NCBI RefSeq assembly: GCF_000427805.1 | Contig: NZ_ATYS01000020.1 | Location: forward strand, 43,602 to 90,266 | Origin: Budvicia aquatica DSM 5075 = ATCC 35567 | Lineage (GTDB): Bacteria; Pseudomonadota; Gammaproteobacteria; Enterobacterales; Enterobacteriaceae | Direction: 5' to 3' | Length of the DNA stretch: 46,665 bases | Shown here: one piece after another, positions 1 to 9,444 of the stretch | Layout: each line of letters begins with the position of its first letter | Position numbering within the stretch: position 1 is the stretch's first letter | Program-made: the position numbers and the translations under genes | The notes under the pieces: generated by a model | What the model was told of the DNA's origin: nothing | Databases searched by the model: none | The model's input: the letters and a program-made list of their open reading frames with translations, nothing else

Positions 1-1027
1 GCTTGAAGTATATGGTTTCCCGCGGGTTAAAGATAACAGTGGTTACGTCATGTTTGAGTGCTACCAGCGTGAAGATGCTGAGCGCCTGATTAAAGAGTTG
101 CCTTTTAACTCGCTAATTTTTGCCCGCCAAATGGTATTGGTTGGTGAATTATTACGTAATTTACCGGTTGAAGATCGGGTTTCGCCGATTATTGGTATGA
201 TTGACGGTGCGGTGGAAAATGCCGGCGACCTGCGGGTTGAAGTACCTGATACCAATGAAGGTAAAGAATTATTGAATTTTTGCCGTAAGCTGACGGTGCC
301 GCTACGTCAGGCACTGCGAGCACGCAATATTCTGTTATCTAAAGAGAACAGCCATCGTCCGGTGATTCACGTATTCTTTATTGCCAGCGGTTGTTGCTAT
401 GTCGGTTATTCATTTAGTAATAACAATTCGCCGTTCTTTATGGGTATTCCGCGCCTGAGATTCCCTTCTGATGCGCCAAGCCGTTCAACGCTCAAGCTTG
501 AAGAAGCATTTCACGTGTTTATTCCCGCTGATGAATGGGATGAACGTTTAGCCAGCGGTATGAGGGCAGTTGATTTGGGCGCTTGTCCAGGCGGCTGGAC
601 CTATCAACTGACTAAACGCAGCATGATGGTTGATGCCGTAGATAATGGGCCGATGGCACAAAGCATTATGGATACCGGGCAGGTGGTTCATCATCAGGAA
701 GATGGTTTTCGTTATGAACCGACTAACCCTAATATCTACTGGGTTGTTTGTGACATGGTTGAGAAACCATGGCGGGTCTCGAGCTTAATGGCCGATTGGT
801 TAATCAAAGGCTGGTGTCGTGAGGCTATTTTTAACCTGAAACTGCCAATGAAAAAGCGTTATGAAGAAGTTTGTCAGAATCTGAAAATGATAGAAGATAA
901 GCTGAAAGAAAACGGGATTAACGCTCAGATTAGTGCTAAACAGCTCTATCACGATCGTGAGGAGATTACGGTTCATGTGCGGCGCATTTGGGCTTCAGTT
1001 CCCGGCCGCCGGGATGAACGCGACTAA
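1..1027 (+). CDS. rlmM: RlmM, 23S rRNA C2498 2'-O-ribose methyltransferase (5' partial)
   Basis: RlmM uses S-adenosylmethionine to methylate the ribose of C2498 in 23S rRNA before the ribosome is assembled. The reading frame is already open at base 2 and continues upstream ([16 protein letters not shown]), matching the E. coli protein about 27 residues from its N-terminus, so the ATG at 50 is internal and the gene is cut by the window edge. The Rossmann-fold SAM motif [14 protein letters not shown] (codons around 570-610) and the C-terminal [13 protein letters not shown] segment are intact. About 341 residues are visible, against 366 in E. coli. It ends convergently with xni, with a hairpin between them. 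Identity is near certain. Confidence 0.97.
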   Translation, partial: LEVYGFPRVKDNSGYVMFECYQREDAERLIKELPFNSLIFARQMVLVGELLRNLPVEDRVSPIIGMIDGAVENAGDLRVEVPDTNEGKELLNFCRKLTVPLRQALRARNILLSKENSHRPVIHVFFIASGCCYVGYSFSNNNSPFFMGIPRLRFPSDAPSRSTLKLEEAFHVFIPADEWDERLASGMRAVDLGACPGGWTYQLTKRSMMVDAVDNGPMAQSIMDTGQVVHHQEDGFRYEPTNPNIYWVVCDMVEKPWRVSSLMADWLIKGWCREAIFNLKLPMKKRYEEVCQNLKMIEDKLKENGINAQISAKQLYHDREEITVHVRRIWASVPGRRDERD

Positions 1028-1037
1028 TCCGCTAATT

Positions 1038-1068
1038 ATGGCCTCATTACTTACAGTAGTGGGGCCAT
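1038..1068 (+). terminator. Hairpin between convergent rlmM and xni
   Basis: A 13-bp stem (1038-1050 with 1056-1068) with a 5-nt loop and two G-U type pairs lies directly after the rlmM stop. It is followed by TAATTTAA rather than a clean U-run, so it is a plausible but imperfect terminator for rlmM. Confidence 0.5.
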
Positions 1069-1096
1069 TAATTTAATGATGACTTTGAACGCTAAT

Positions 1097-1867
1097 TTAT
1101 TGCTCCGCTTGCACTTTATTTATCCTCAATTGCTGAAGATTACCTTCCAGATGTATATCCCGCTTTAAGGTCGCAATATCACGGCACAAATAGGCCAGCG
1201 CTTTATGTTCGACTAACTTTTTTCGCCACTTCTCTGGCACGCTGTCTATCTGTTGGTAAATTTGGTCTAGAGAACCATACTGGCTAAGCAATGTTGACGC
1301 CGCTTTAGGGCCAATTCCGGCGATGCCCGGAATTTTACTGCTGCTGATACCGGCTAATCCCCAGAAATCTGTCAGCTGTAGGGGAGAGACGGAAAACTCT
1401 TGCTCTACAAAGGGCATATCTAACCAGCGCTTTTGAAAATAATCACGAATGCGTAGCGTCGGGGCCAGAAGCTGGCAGTAGCCTTTATCGGTTGACACAA
1501 TGGTTACCTGATAACCTAATTGGCTTACCTTATGGGCCAGCGTAGCGGCCAAATCGTCCGCTTCATCGCCAATGGATTGCCAGCAGGCCACTCCGGCCTG
1601 TTCAAATGCTTCTCTAAGCTGTGGCAACTCCTCGGCAAGCGTATCCGGCATTGGAGAACGCCCGGCTTTATAGTCAGGATAGCGCTGATGACGCCAGCCG
1701 GTATTACGTTTTTCATCATCAAATACGGCAACGGCATGGGTTGGCTGGCTATGCTGTATTAACTGCTCTAAAGCACGTATACAGGTTTGCTGGCATGGAG
1801 AACCCTGAACCGCATGAATTCGGCGAATCAGATTTAGTGCATCAACAATCAGTAGGTGAATAGACAT
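1097..1867 (-). CDS. xni: Xni (ExoIX), flap endonuclease
   Basis: This is the stand-alone 5'-nuclease-domain protein of the FEN family. It cleaves 5' flaps on branched DNA and is thought to back up the Pol I nuclease domain. The 256-residue product has the family's N-terminal start ([20 protein letters not shown]). A helix-hairpin-helix DNA-binding segment ([19 protein letters not shown]) lies at about residues 170-190. E. coli Xni is 251 residues. It lies downstream of ppnN on the same strand, as in E. coli, with 75 nt between them. Identity is secure; the physiological role in this organism is inferred from the family. Confidence 0.95.
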   Translation of the reverse strand: MSIHLLIVDALNLIRRIHAVQGSPCQQTCIRALEQLIQHSQPTHAVAVFDDEKRNTGWRHQRYPDYKAGRSPMPDTLAEELPQLREAFEQAGVACWQSIGDEADDLAATLAHKVSQLGYQVTIVSTDKGYCQLLAPTLRIRDYFQKRWLDMPFVEQEFSVSPLQLTDFWGLAGISSSKIPGIAGIGPKAASTLLSQYGSLDQIYQQIDSVPEKWRKKLVEHKALAYLCRDIATLKRDIHLEGNLQQLRINKVQAEQ

Positions 1868-1891
1868 AATGAGTGGTGGAGCATCCTGTGT

Positions 1892-1914
1892 CTGCCGAAG
1901 ACAAGCTCCGGCAG
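1892..1914 (-). other. Small stem-loop between ppnN and xni
   Basis: CTGCCG (1892-1897) and CGGCAG (1909-1914) can pair on either strand, in the 75-nt gap after ppnN. There is no U-run, so a strong terminator is unlikely; it may stabilise or process the ppnN-xni transcript. Confidence 0.3.
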
Positions 1915-1942
1915 GATTAAAATAAACAGGGTTACCAGCGGA

Positions 1943-3310
1943 TTATGAACAGATCTCATAACACGGGGTGTAAGCCGTGCCGGGGAGCTTCATCCTATGC
2001 TGGGCAACAAATCCCTGTAGCAGGCTATCCATGTGTTTCATCATTGCCGGATCGCCATGGATCTTAAAGCGGCCATATTGTTCAATCGCCTGAATACCGA
2101 CGTCTTTAACATTACCGGCAACGATACCAGAGAATGCCCGGCGTAGTGCGGCTGCCAGCTGTTCCGGTGGTTGGTTCGGGTGCAGATTGAGATTTGCCAT
2201 ATTTTCATGGGTTGGCTCAAACGGATGCTGAAGGTCAGAGGCGATTTTGATTGACCAGTTAAAGCTATAAGCATCACCGTTAGCTCTGCGACTCTCTTTA
2301 ACTGCTGACATACCGTGCTTCATTTGGCGAGCGACTTCTTCCGGATCGCCAATAATGATGCTGTAGTGCTTACGGGCGTCATCACCTAAAGTATTTTGAA
2401 TAAACTTATCCAGTACGTGGAAATAGTCCGCACTCTCTTTTGGTCCGGTCAGAATCAGAGGGAGCTTCTGGTCTTTATTTTCCGGATTCATCAAAATACC
2501 AAGCAGATAGAGTAACTCTTCTGCTGTACCTACGCCGCCCGGGAAAATAATAATTCCGTGGGCGATGCGCACAAAGGCTTCCAGACGTTTTTCGATATCC
2601 GGCATGATAATCAGTTCATTAACTAACGGATTCGGCGGTTCAGCGGCAATAATCGAAGGTTCGGTTAAACCGATAAATCGACTGTCTTTATAACCCTGTT
2701 GAGCATGGCCAACGGCAGCGCCTTTCATCGGTGCTTCCATCGCACCAGGACCACATCCGGTGCAAATATTTAATTCACGCAGGCCTAGCTGATTGCCGAC
2801 TTTTCGGCCATACAGATACTCATTTTCATTAATAGAGTGACCGCCCCAGCAAACCACCATGTTGGGTGCTTCTCCAACGTGTAATGCGCGGGCATTACGC
2901 AGAATCGAGAAGACTAAATTGGTTAAATGAATCGGGCTGTCCGGGCTAAGTTGCTGAGCTTTGTATGCCTGTGAGAGCTGTCCGTTCACAAACAGAATAT
3001 CGCGCATAACGGCAAATAAATTTGCCTGAATAGAGCGAATCATTCGACCATCGACGAATGCTTCTTCCGGTGGGTTAATCAGTTCTAGCTTAACGCCACG
3101 TTCCCGGCGGAGTACGTTAATATCAAATGACTTATAGCGTTCAAGCAGCTCTTTACTGTTGTCTGTTTGGCTACCTGCATTCAGCGCGGCCAGTGAACAG
3201 TTACGGTATAAGTGATAAAGGTTGCTGCTGGCCGTTCGTTTTAAGGTATCTACTTCAAGCTGTGATAATAGATCCATTGAGCCTAATGGCGGACTAATAT
3301 GTGTAATCAA
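1943..3310 (-). CDS. ppnN: PpnN, nucleotide 5'-monophosphate nucleosidase
   Basis: PpnN (YgdH) hydrolyses purine and pyrimidine nucleoside monophosphates to free base plus ribose 5-phosphate. In E. coli it is activated by (p)ppGpp binding, which ties nucleotide salvage to the stringent response. The 455-residue product (454 in E. coli) contains the lysine-decarboxylase-like LOG fold signature: [14 protein letters not shown] at residues 185-198 and PGGVGTAEE at 257-265. The N- and C-terminal regulatory parts are full length. It is followed by xni and preceded by a 259-bp AT-rich gap (3311-3569) that must hold its promoter; I could not pick a convincing one. Confidence 0.96.
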   Translation of the reverse strand: MITHISPPLGSMDLLSQLEVDTLKRTASSNLYHLYRNCSLAALNAGSQTDNSKELLERYKSFDINVLRRERGVKLELINPPEEAFVDGRMIRSIQANLFAVMRDILFVNGQLSQAYKAQQLSPDSPIHLTNLVFSILRNARALHVGEAPNMVVCWGGHSINENEYLYGRKVGNQLGLRELNICTGCGPGAMEAPMKGAAVGHAQQGYKDSRFIGLTEPSIIAAEPPNPLVNELIIMPDIEKRLEAFVRIAHGIIIFPGGVGTAEELLYLLGILMNPENKDQKLPLILTGPKESADYFHVLDKFIQNTLGDDARKHYSIIIGDPEEVARQMKHGMSAVKESRRANGDAYSFNWSIKIASDLQHPFEPTHENMANLNLHPNQPPEQLAAALRRAFSGIVAGNVKDVGIQAIEQYGRFKIHGDPAMMKHMDSLLQGFVAQHRMKLPGTAYTPCYEICS

Positions 3311-3569
3311 ACCAACTCCCTGATACTGATAAATAGGTCAGTAAGAACCCATTATTAAATCAAAACGCCCTGAGGCGAGATATAGATGAATAGTCAGATA
3401 AGTGTAATCACTGATTTTATCTGTTTGTACTACTTTACTGATGTTATGGGAACCATGAACAGTAAATTTATGCTTTTTACCTGCATTTACATAAGGATTG
3501 CGAAGTAGCACGTAATATTATGATTTTATAATGCATATTCTGTTCTAGACGATTAAATCACTCGTTTAA

Positions 3570-4424
3570 TCATTGCCTGACTAGCCTTTCAACCGTCGGC
3601 CTAAAGGCTTCATTGGTTCTGTAAGGATTGATATCGAGCCCGCCTCGTCGGGTATAGCGTGCATATACCGTTAAATGAGTCGGGTGGCAGTAACTCTGGA
3701 TATCATTAAAAATACGCTCTACGCACTGTTCATGAAATTCATTATGGTGGCGAAATGAGACCAAATATCGTAGCAGGGCTTCCCGATTTATCTTTGGCCC
3801 CTGATAGCTGATTTGGACCGAACCCCAGTCGGGCTGATTGGTGATCAGGCAGTTTGATTTCAGTAAGTGGCTGACTAACTGCTCTTTAACCAGCAACTTG
3901 GTGTCAGTAACCCCATGACAAAGCAGTTTGTCATCGAACTGGTAATTGTCGATCTCGATGGGCTGATCGTCGATACACTCACCGGCAAAAGCCCCGATGG
4001 ACTGGCCTTCTAGTTGATCTAAACGGAATAGGGTTACGTTTACTTTGCCTTGTGCGCACTGAGATAAGTCACGCGATAAAACATGATTCACCTGTTCCCA
4101 GTTATCAAAACGCGTCTGATTAAAGCTATTCAGATAGAGCTTAAAGCTTTTAGATTCGATTAGATTGGCACTGTCCGATGAAATCCTGACTTCGCCAACG
4201 GCAACCTGTGGCAGACCGCGAGAATTCAGCCATGATAACTCGTACAGGGTCCATATATCTGCGCCGTGAAAAGGAAGGTTATCCGGGGTCAGCCCCAGTG
4301 GTTCACGGTTTAAACTACGAGGAACAGCCTGTAATAATGTGGCATCGTAGTTATCTATGTAAGCCGTTTTCTTGCCTAAGGTCAGATTCGAAAGCGCCTG
4401 ATGGTCCTGATAATGGGAAGTCAT
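3570..4424 (-). CDS. queF: QueF, NADPH-dependent 7-cyano-7-deazaguanine reductase
   Basis: QueF reduces the nitrile preQ0 to the amine preQ1, the last free-base step of queuosine tRNA modification. The 284-residue product is the long, two-domain (YqcD-type) form, like the 282-residue E. coli enzyme. The nucleophile Cys192 and the acid Asp199 are seen in [13 protein letters not shown]. The NADPH-binding QueF motif ESKSFKLY is at 90-97, and the [16 protein letters not shown] segment is intact. It is divergent from syd, as in E. coli, with 76 nt between the starts, so their promoters must lie close together or overlap. Confidence 0.97.
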   Translation of the reverse strand: MTSHYQDHQALSNLTLGKKTAYIDNYDATLLQAVPRSLNREPLGLTPDNLPFHGADIWTLYELSWLNSRGLPQVAVGEVRISSDSANLIESKSFKLYLNSFNQTRFDNWEQVNHVLSRDLSQCAQGKVNVTLFRLDQLEGQSIGAFAGECIDDQPIEIDNYQFDDKLLCHGVTDTKLLVKEQLVSHLLKSNCLITNQPDWGSVQISYQGPKINREALLRYLVSFRHHNEFHEQCVERIFNDIQSYCHPTHLTVYARYTRRGGLDINPYRTNEAFRPTVERLVRQ

Positions 4425-4500
4425 ACTATTACCCCGATATTGTATATATCTATATAATCGTAAAAATTAGCTATAGTGTAACGCAATCTTTGAGAGAAAT

Positions 4501-5055
4501 ATGACATATCCAGTAATCTCCGCATTAACTCAGTTTACCTCCTCCTTTATTGATTTGTGGCAAAAAGAGACCGGGCACGAACCGGCCAGTGACGAGCTTT
4601 ATGGCGTTGCCTCTCCCTGTATTTTGACAACCCAAGACGAGGAGGTACTTTGGCTTCCTCTGCCTTTTGAGTCAGAGAAAACGCTGGCAAACGTGGCTCG
4701 TGCCATCGACATTGTCTTAAGAGATGAGTGTACTGCTTTCTATACTGAGCAATATGCGGGTGATATGGCTGGCAGTTTTAACGATCTTGAACTAACGTTA
4801 ATTCAGGTCTGGAGTGACGAGGACTTTATTCGCCTTCAGGAAAATCTGATTGGTCATTTAGTGACTCAGCGCCGGTTAAAGTTATCACCTACGCTGTTTA
4901 TTGCGACCACTGACTCAGAAATGGATATGGTTTCGGTATGCAACCTCACGGGTGAAGTGATACTTGAACATTTCGGAACTAAAAAACGTGAAGTACTGGC
5001 TCCTTCTTTGGCGGCATTCTTACAAGACTTACAGCCCCGCATAAAGAAAGCCTGA
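4501..5055 (+). CDS. syd: Syd, SecY-interacting protein
   Basis: Syd is a small cytoplasmic-face protein that binds SecY and, in E. coli, is proposed to check the integrity of SecYEG. The product is 184 residues (181 in E. coli), soluble and acidic, with no signal peptide or membrane segment. Its place between queF (divergent) and csrB matches E. coli exactly and supports the call as much as the sequence does. The ATG at 4501 follows GAGAGAAAT, a weak ribosome binding site, and agrees with the family length. Confidence 0.93.
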   Translation: MTYPVISALTQFTSSFIDLWQKETGHEPASDELYGVASPCILTTQDEEVLWLPLPFESEKTLANVARAIDIVLRDECTAFYTEQYAGDMAGSFNDLELTLIQVWSDEDFIRLQENLIGHLVTQRRLKLSPTLFIATTDSEMDMVSVCNLTGEVILEHFGTKKREVLAPSLAAFLQDLQPRIKKA

Positions 5056-5167
5056 TTAAAACTTACTTTTTGAACCTGATTTAGTCGATTTTTTTGATCC
5101 CTGAATCAAGTTTGCTTGCCAAACCTTCATTTTAAGATGCCCGTCTTACACGAAATGACCGACTCCT

Positions 5168-5185
5168 TGTAGGATATGTCTCACA
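5168..5185 (+). promoter_or_regulatory. Candidate UvrY/GacA binding site upstream of csrB
   Basis: TGTAGG-N6-CTCACA matches the GacA/UvrY box (TGTAAG-N6-CTTACA) at all but two positions. It overlaps a perfect 9-bp inverted repeat, TGTCTCACA (5177-5185) and TGTGAGACA (5191-5199). The site lies about 170 nt before the estimated csrB start, similar to the far-upstream UvrY site of E. coli csrB. The assignment rests on motif and position only. Confidence 0.5.
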
Positions 5186-5446
5186 AGCGCTGTGAGACAT
5201 CACGCTTATTGCGTAAGCCTTCAATTTTAAGAACTCTTATTTATCAATGCATTGATCCGTTTTTTTGTGGCTTACGCCCGATTAAATTGGATGTGAGTCT
5301 CTGAGGTATATTGTGAGCATCGGGAAAATAAGCGATTCTATGTTCAAGGAAACGGAGCACTAAACCAAGGGATGTATCAGGACGATACAGGCTTTAGGAT
5401 AAAGCAAAAGGATTAGCTTAGGAAGAGCTCTGGATGTCATCAGGAA

Positions 5447-5778
5447 GATGACAGGATAGTTTAAGGTTGAACTTACGGACACCTCCAGGACGGAGATAGA
5501 AAAGCTTGTCAGGATTGATAGGTGAGTCAGGAAGATTATCAGGGACAAGCTATCAGGATGATGGCAGGACAGTTCAGGATGAAACTAACGGACATCTCCA
5601 GGATGGAGAATCAGTACTTACAAGGCTGTGAGTCGTCAGGAAGACCAACAAGGATAGACCATCAGGATGATGGTAGGACAGTTTAAGGATTGAACTTACG
5701 GACACCTCCAGGACGGAGAATGAGAACCTACTAGGATAGTAGGGGGTCAGGAAGACTAGCAAGGATAGGCATCAGGAT
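5447..5778 (+). repeat. Three tandem ~110-nt modules inside csrB
   Basis: Copies begin at 5447, 5560 and 5669, each with GATG(G/A)(C/T)AGGA(T/C)AG, and the next similar start is at 5779, giving periods of 113, 109 and 110 nt. Each copy carries the inverted-repeat hairpin CTCCAGGA(C/T)GGAG after CGGACA(C/T), then GTCAGGAAGA and ATCAGGATG. The first halves of copies 1 and 3 are nearly identical; the second halves diverge. E. coli CsrB contains one equivalent module. Confidence 0.85.
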
Positions 5779-5911
5779 GATGCAGGGATGATGAGTCAGG
5801 ACGAAAGTAGGACGCCGCAAAGGATAGCGTGGTTAGGATAACCAATAGGACACTGTTTTCAAGGATTGAGCAGGGAAGCAAACGAGTAGCTGGATTGCTA
5901 TAAAACGAACA

Positions 5912-5942
5912 GGGCCCACTGTGTAAACAGTGGGCCCTTTTT
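5912..5942 (+). terminator. Rho-independent terminator of csrB
   Basis: A perfect 11-bp GC-rich stem (GGGCCCACTGT 5912-5922 with ACAGTGGGCCC 5927-5937), a GTAA loop and five U residues. It occupies the same place as the terminator of E. coli CsrB. Confidence 0.97.
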
Positions 5943-6055
5943 CCTTTCTATTTTTATTCTCGTCAATTTTTACCCCTTGAGGCCAAGCTGGTATGATTAC
6001 CCACTATTCGGGGCCTAGATTGCTCTAAAGTATTTTATTCGTTGATGGGAGAAGT

Positions 6056-6391
6056 ATGAGCTTAGAAAATCAGGTATGGCAGTTGTTAACAGAGATAGAG
6101 CAACTGATGCAGGAGTCGACACTTTGGAACCCGGTACCTCCGGCGTTGACCGCCTTTGATAGTCATGAGCCTTTTTGCATTGATACCATGGAGCCTGAAG
6201 AGTGGCTACAGTGGGTATTTATTCCTCGCATGCGGGCAATTTTAGAAAGCGAGCAACCACTTCCGACTAATATTGCCATTACGCCCTATTTTGAAGTTTC
6301 ATTTGCTAAGCGGTCTGGGGATTTCCAGCCCCTTATTGCTGCACTTCAAAACATCGACCAAGTGCTTAATAAAGAAAATAATCAATGTTAG
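6056..6391 (+). CDS. yqcC: YqcC family protein (DUF446)
   Basis: A 111-residue soluble protein of the YqcC family (109 residues in E. coli), with no assigned biochemical function. The sequence shows the conserved EPFCIDTMEPEEWLQWVFIPRM core at about residues 38-60, given here only in part. Its stop overlaps the truC start by 7 nt (6385-6391), so the two are translationally coupled, and yqcA follows; this yqcC-truC-yqcA order is conserved in enterobacteria. A GGGAGAAGT ribosome binding site precedes the ATG. Confidence 0.93.
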   Translation: MSLENQVWQLLTEIEQLMQESTLWNPVPPALTAFDSHEPFCIDTMEPEEWLQWVFIPRMRAILESEQPLPTNIAITPYFEVSFAKRSGDFQPLIAALQNIDQVLNKENNQC

Positions 6392-7164
6392 ATATCCTAT
6401 ATCAAGATGAGCATCTGGTTGCGGTTAATAAGCCTAGCGGTTGGTTAGTGCACCGTAGCTGGTTAGATAGGAATGAAAAAGTCGTCGTGATGCAAACGGT
6501 GCGTGATCAAATCGGTCAGCACGTTTTTACCGTGCATCGTTTAGACCGACCCACATCCGGCGTTTTGTTGATGGCGCTGTCGAGCGAGGTTGCCCATCAG
6601 CTTTCACAGCAGTTTGAACAGCACCAGATCAATAAAATTTACCATGCGGTGGTGCGCGGCTATGTGAATGAGTCAGGGACGATTGACTACGCCTTAGTGG
6701 AGGAACTGGACAAAGTTGCTGATAAGTTTGCGAAAGAAGATCGGGAGGCTCAGCAGGCTGTCAGCCACTACACGACATTGTCTCAGGTTGAAGTCCCTAT
6801 TCGTGTCGGGCGATATGATTCTGCTCGCTATAGTTTAGTTGAGCTCAGCCCTGAAACCGGGCGTAAGCACCAGTTACGCCGACATATGGCTCATATTTCT
6901 CACCCGATTATCGGTGACAGCAGGCACGGAGATCTTCGTCATAATCGTGCCTTAGCGGAACATTTTGACTGCCAGCGCCTGATGTTACATGCGAGTCATT
7001 TAGCCCTAAATCATCCGGTAACCGGAGAGCGGTTAGTGATTTCTGCGCCTTGGGAACAACGCTGGCAGCATTTAATGAATCATTTTAACTGGCAAGAACA
7101 ATGCCCTGCGTATCATGAGGTTGAATTTATTCGGCCAATAATACAGGATACAGAGCTTAGTTAA
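6385..7164 (+). CDS. truC: TruC, tRNA pseudouridine(65) synthase
   Basis: TruC isomerises U65 in the acceptor stem of tRNA-Ile and tRNA-Asp to pseudouridine. The 259-residue product belongs to the RluA/RluC/RluD family. The catalytic aspartate is Asp54 in HRLDRPTSG, the same residue number as in E. coli, and the family motif [15 protein letters not shown] is present in the second half. There is no S4 domain, as expected for TruC. It overlaps yqcC by 7 nt; yqcA follows after 28 nt. Confidence 0.97.
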   Translation: MLDILYQDEHLVAVNKPSGWLVHRSWLDRNEKVVVMQTVRDQIGQHVFTVHRLDRPTSGVLLMALSSEVAHQLSQQFEQHQINKIYHAVVRGYVNESGTIDYALVEELDKVADKFAKEDREAQQAVSHYTTLSQVEVPIRVGRYDSARYSLVELSPETGRKHQLRRHMAHISHPIIGDSRHGDLRHNRALAEHFDCQRLMLHASHLALNHPVTGERLVISAPWEQRWQHLMNHFNWQEQCPAYHEVEFIRPIIQDTELS

Positions 7165-7192
7165 TCCCCTTTTAGACGCAGAGAGAAACCTC

Positions 7193-7642
7193 ATGGCAAA
7201 GATTGGAATTTTCGTTGGAACCGTTTATGGCAATGCGCAGATGGTTGCTGAAGAAGCGCAAGCAGTGCTTCAGGATCTTGGCAATGAGGTAACGGTATTT
7301 GATGAGGGAACGCTGGAAGAGTGGAAAGCGTATCAACAGGCATATGTGCTGGTTGTCACATCAACTACCGGGCAGGGCGACCTTCCTGATTCTATCGCCT
7401 CCCTGTTTTTTGATATAAAAGAACAGCTGGGCCATCAACCTGAGCTGAAGTACGGTGTGATTGCGTTAGGTGATAGCAGCTACGATAATTTTTGCGGTGC
7501 GGGTAAACAGTTTGATGCTTTGCTGCAAGAGCAAGGGGCGAGCCGCTTGGCTGATGTTTTACTGATTGATGCAACAGAAGTGCCTGAGCCTGAAGTTTTT
7601 GCCGCCGGCTGGATTGAGCATTGGGGCTCATTAGTAAAATAA
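7193..7642 (+). CDS. yqcA: YqcA, short-chain flavodoxin
   Basis: A 149-residue flavodoxin-like FMN protein. The phosphate-binding loop [14 protein letters not shown] lies at residues 9-22, and the isoalloxazine loops ([12 protein letters not shown] and [18 protein letters not shown]) are visible. E. coli YqcA is the same length. It is an electron carrier whose physiological partner is not settled. It is the last gene of the yqcC-truC-yqcA operon and is followed by a hairpin (7652-7683). Confidence 0.95.
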   Translation: MAKIGIFVGTVYGNAQMVAEEAQAVLQDLGNEVTVFDEGTLEEWKAYQQAYVLVVTSTTGQGDLPDSIASLFFDIKEQLGHQPELKYGVIALGDSSYDNFCGAGKQFDALLQEQGASRLADVLLIDATEVPEPEVFAAGWIEHWGSLVK

Positions 7643-7651
7643 GTATTTTTC

Positions 7652-7683
7652 AGGCAGCCAAAAATCATTAACTATGGCTGCCT
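7652..7683 (+). other. Hairpin after yqcA
   Basis: A perfect 9-bp stem (AGGCAGCCA 7652-7660 with TGGCTGCCT 7675-7683) with a 14-nt loop, ten bases after the yqcA stop. Neither strand has a proper U-run, so it may protect the mRNA end rather than terminate. Confidence 0.45.
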
Positions 7684-7688
7684 AAAAT

Positions 7689-7729
7689 ATAAAACCCGAT
7701 AGGGCGACTCTGCGCTTATCAGGTTTTAT
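7689..7729 (-). terminator. Terminator of yaeH
   Basis: A 13-bp inverted repeat (7689-7701 with 7717-7729) pairs fully on the minus strand with one G-U pair. It runs into ATTTTAGG downstream of yaeH. On the plus strand the same position is a C-A mismatch, so the minus orientation is favoured. Confidence 0.5.
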
Positions 7730-7775
7730 CTCCGTCATACTTCAAGCCGCATCTTTATTAGCTGCACCCAGCGAC
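7727..7775. repeat. ERIC-end fragment at the yqcA-yaeH junction
   Basis: Bases 7727-7752 (with CCGTCATACTTCAAGCCGCA) match the outer end of the ERIC consensus (TATACCCGTCATACTTCAAG...). The rest of the element and its other end are missing; a short similar piece, CGACCTGAAG, follows in inverted orientation. I read it as a decayed ERIC remnant. Confidence 0.45.
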
Positions 7776-7782
7776 CTGAAGC

Positions 7783-8178
7783 CTATTTGTCTTTATGGGT
7801 AAGCTTTTCCAGATCGGCTTCTATTTCTGCAATTTTATGCGTTACCACTTGCTCTAAGTGGCGCAGGTCAGCAAGAATTTTTTGTTTGATATCCACTTCA
7901 ATCTTTTCACCCTGACAAATCTGGTCTAATTCTTCTATTACGTAACGCAGATTAGGGCTGATTTCATGCACTTCTTTATACGATTTTTCAGCACCCGGAT
8001 TGGCTAAAATAGTTTTACGTTGGCGCGGGTATTTAAATTTGACGCTTTTAGCAAAGAATTCACCTTTTTCTTTCCGAAAATAGATCTTCAAAATATCATT
8101 GCTGGCTTCCTGACGCAGACTGTAGCGATCAATCTGCTTTGGATTCGTAATGCCGAGACTGATGAGGTTATCGTACAT
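7783..8178 (-). CDS. yaeH: YaeH, UPF0325 family protein
   Basis: A 131-residue protein (128 in E. coli) with no established function. The sequence is strongly conserved from the start ([21 protein letters not shown]) through [15 protein letters not shown] to the charged, probably coiled-coil C-terminus ([15 protein letters not shown], about residues 113-128). No signal peptide or membrane segment. In E. coli it lies close to dapD; here the accessory island separates them. AAGGAA precedes the ATG. Confidence 0.93.
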   Translation of the reverse strand: MYDNLISLGITNPKQIDRYSLRQEASNDILKIYFRKEKGEFFAKSVKFKYPRQRKTILANPGAEKSYKEVHEISPNLRYVIEELDQICQGEKIEVDIKQKILADLRHLEQVVTHKIAEIEADLEKLTHKDK

Positions 8179-8334
8179 AAGAATTCCTTCCTGATTTATT
8201 CAATGATTAAGGTGAAAAGCCAATAAAGTGGCGGTTAACGCTGCTCGATTATTGTCTTGCTCCGGCGCGCGTCATACTATGCACTTGGTACATTATCTTT
8301 ATAGATAACGATTAATTAATCATTATAGCAGTAG

Positions 8335-9051
<717 letters not shown>

Positions 9052-9063
9052 CGGGAGGCAAGG

Positions 9064-9444
9064 ATGAAAAATAAGCTGCGTAAAATCCATGTGGATGACA
9101 TTGATTTCTTCTGGCGGGTGGTATGGGATGATGATGCGGCTAACGGAGACTTTCTTTTTTTACGGGTATGGATTGCCGGCCATAAGGCAAAACCATGGAT
9201 TACGGTTCACTATCAATACCATAATCCATGGTTTTTCTATGGTGAAATTATTACTACCCCAGAACCGATGAGACAAACTCATTTTCAGCTTAATGCCCTG
9301 ATGCCGAAACAGGTGGCGGAGATTATACGAGCGGCAATGAAGTGGCTGGATAAGGAGTATTCCGACAGCTTAAAAATAGACGATACCCGTTTCCATGTTG
9401 ATCGAGAAGGGCAATTGCATCGGGGGCTTTCGAAACAGGCATGA
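9064..9444 (+). CDS. Unrecognised small acidic protein in immunity-like island
   Basis: I do not recognise this 126-residue protein. It is soluble, rich in Trp, Tyr and Phe (for example FFWRVVWDDD and YQYHNPWFFYGE), with an acidic N-terminal third and no signal peptide. A strong GGGAGG ribosome binding site sits 6 nt before the ATG. Its stop overlaps the next gene by ATGA (9441-9444), so it is coupled to the downstream SUKH gene. Small size, aromatic content and operon position resemble toxin-immunity proteins, but that is inference only. An ORF in another frame (9089-9271) is a shadow. Confidence 0.75.
   Translation: MKNKLRKIHVDDIDFFWRVVWDDDAANGDFLFLRVWIAGHKAKPWITVHYQYHNPWFFYGEIITTPEPMRQTHFQLNALMPKQVAEIIRAAMKWLDKEYSDSLKIDDTRFHVDREGQLHRGLSKQA

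Larger units (their letters stand above)
5346..5942 (+). ncRNA. csrB: CsrB small RNA, enlarged, CsrA-sequestering
   Basis: CsrB binds many copies of the translational repressor CsrA through GGA motifs in hairpin loops and so relieves CsrA control. Support: the syd-yqcC location is that of E. coli csrB; I count about 43 GGA triplets on this strand by hand; GGACACCTCCAGGA-type hairpins recur; and the 3' end (CAAGGATTGAGCAGGGA, then TAGCTGG, AAACGAAC and the terminator) matches the end of E. coli CsrB closely. The 5' end is estimated from the first GGA-rich bases after a possible -10 (TTCTAT/TATGTT at 5336-5344); no good -35 was found. At about 597 nt it is much longer than the 369-nt E. coli RNA, because of three tandem copies of a roughly 110-nt module. 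Confidence 0.93.

Noticed and set aside
3311-3569. A hidden gene or sRNA between queF and ppnN
   Set aside because: The 259-bp gap is AT-rich, with no ORF, no convincing hairpin with a U-run and no known sRNA. Only promoter sequence for ppnN is expected.
5360-5762. Two minus-strand ORFs of 62 codons with similar proteins
   Set aside because: They lie on the complement of the csrB tandem modules and resemble each other only because the RNA gene is repetitive. There is no ribosome binding site and no protein family match.
5346-5910. Regularly spaced repeats that could suggest a CRISPR array
   Set aside because: The period is about 110 nt, the repeated part is long and variable, the motifs are GGA hairpins, and a strong terminator ends the unit. 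The location and 3' end identify csrB, and there are no cas genes.
8293-8308. Palindrome TTATCT-TTAT-AGATAA upstream of the island as an operator or attachment site
   Set aside because: It is short and AT-rich, and I found no second copy beyond the island that would make it an attachment site. Too weak to call.
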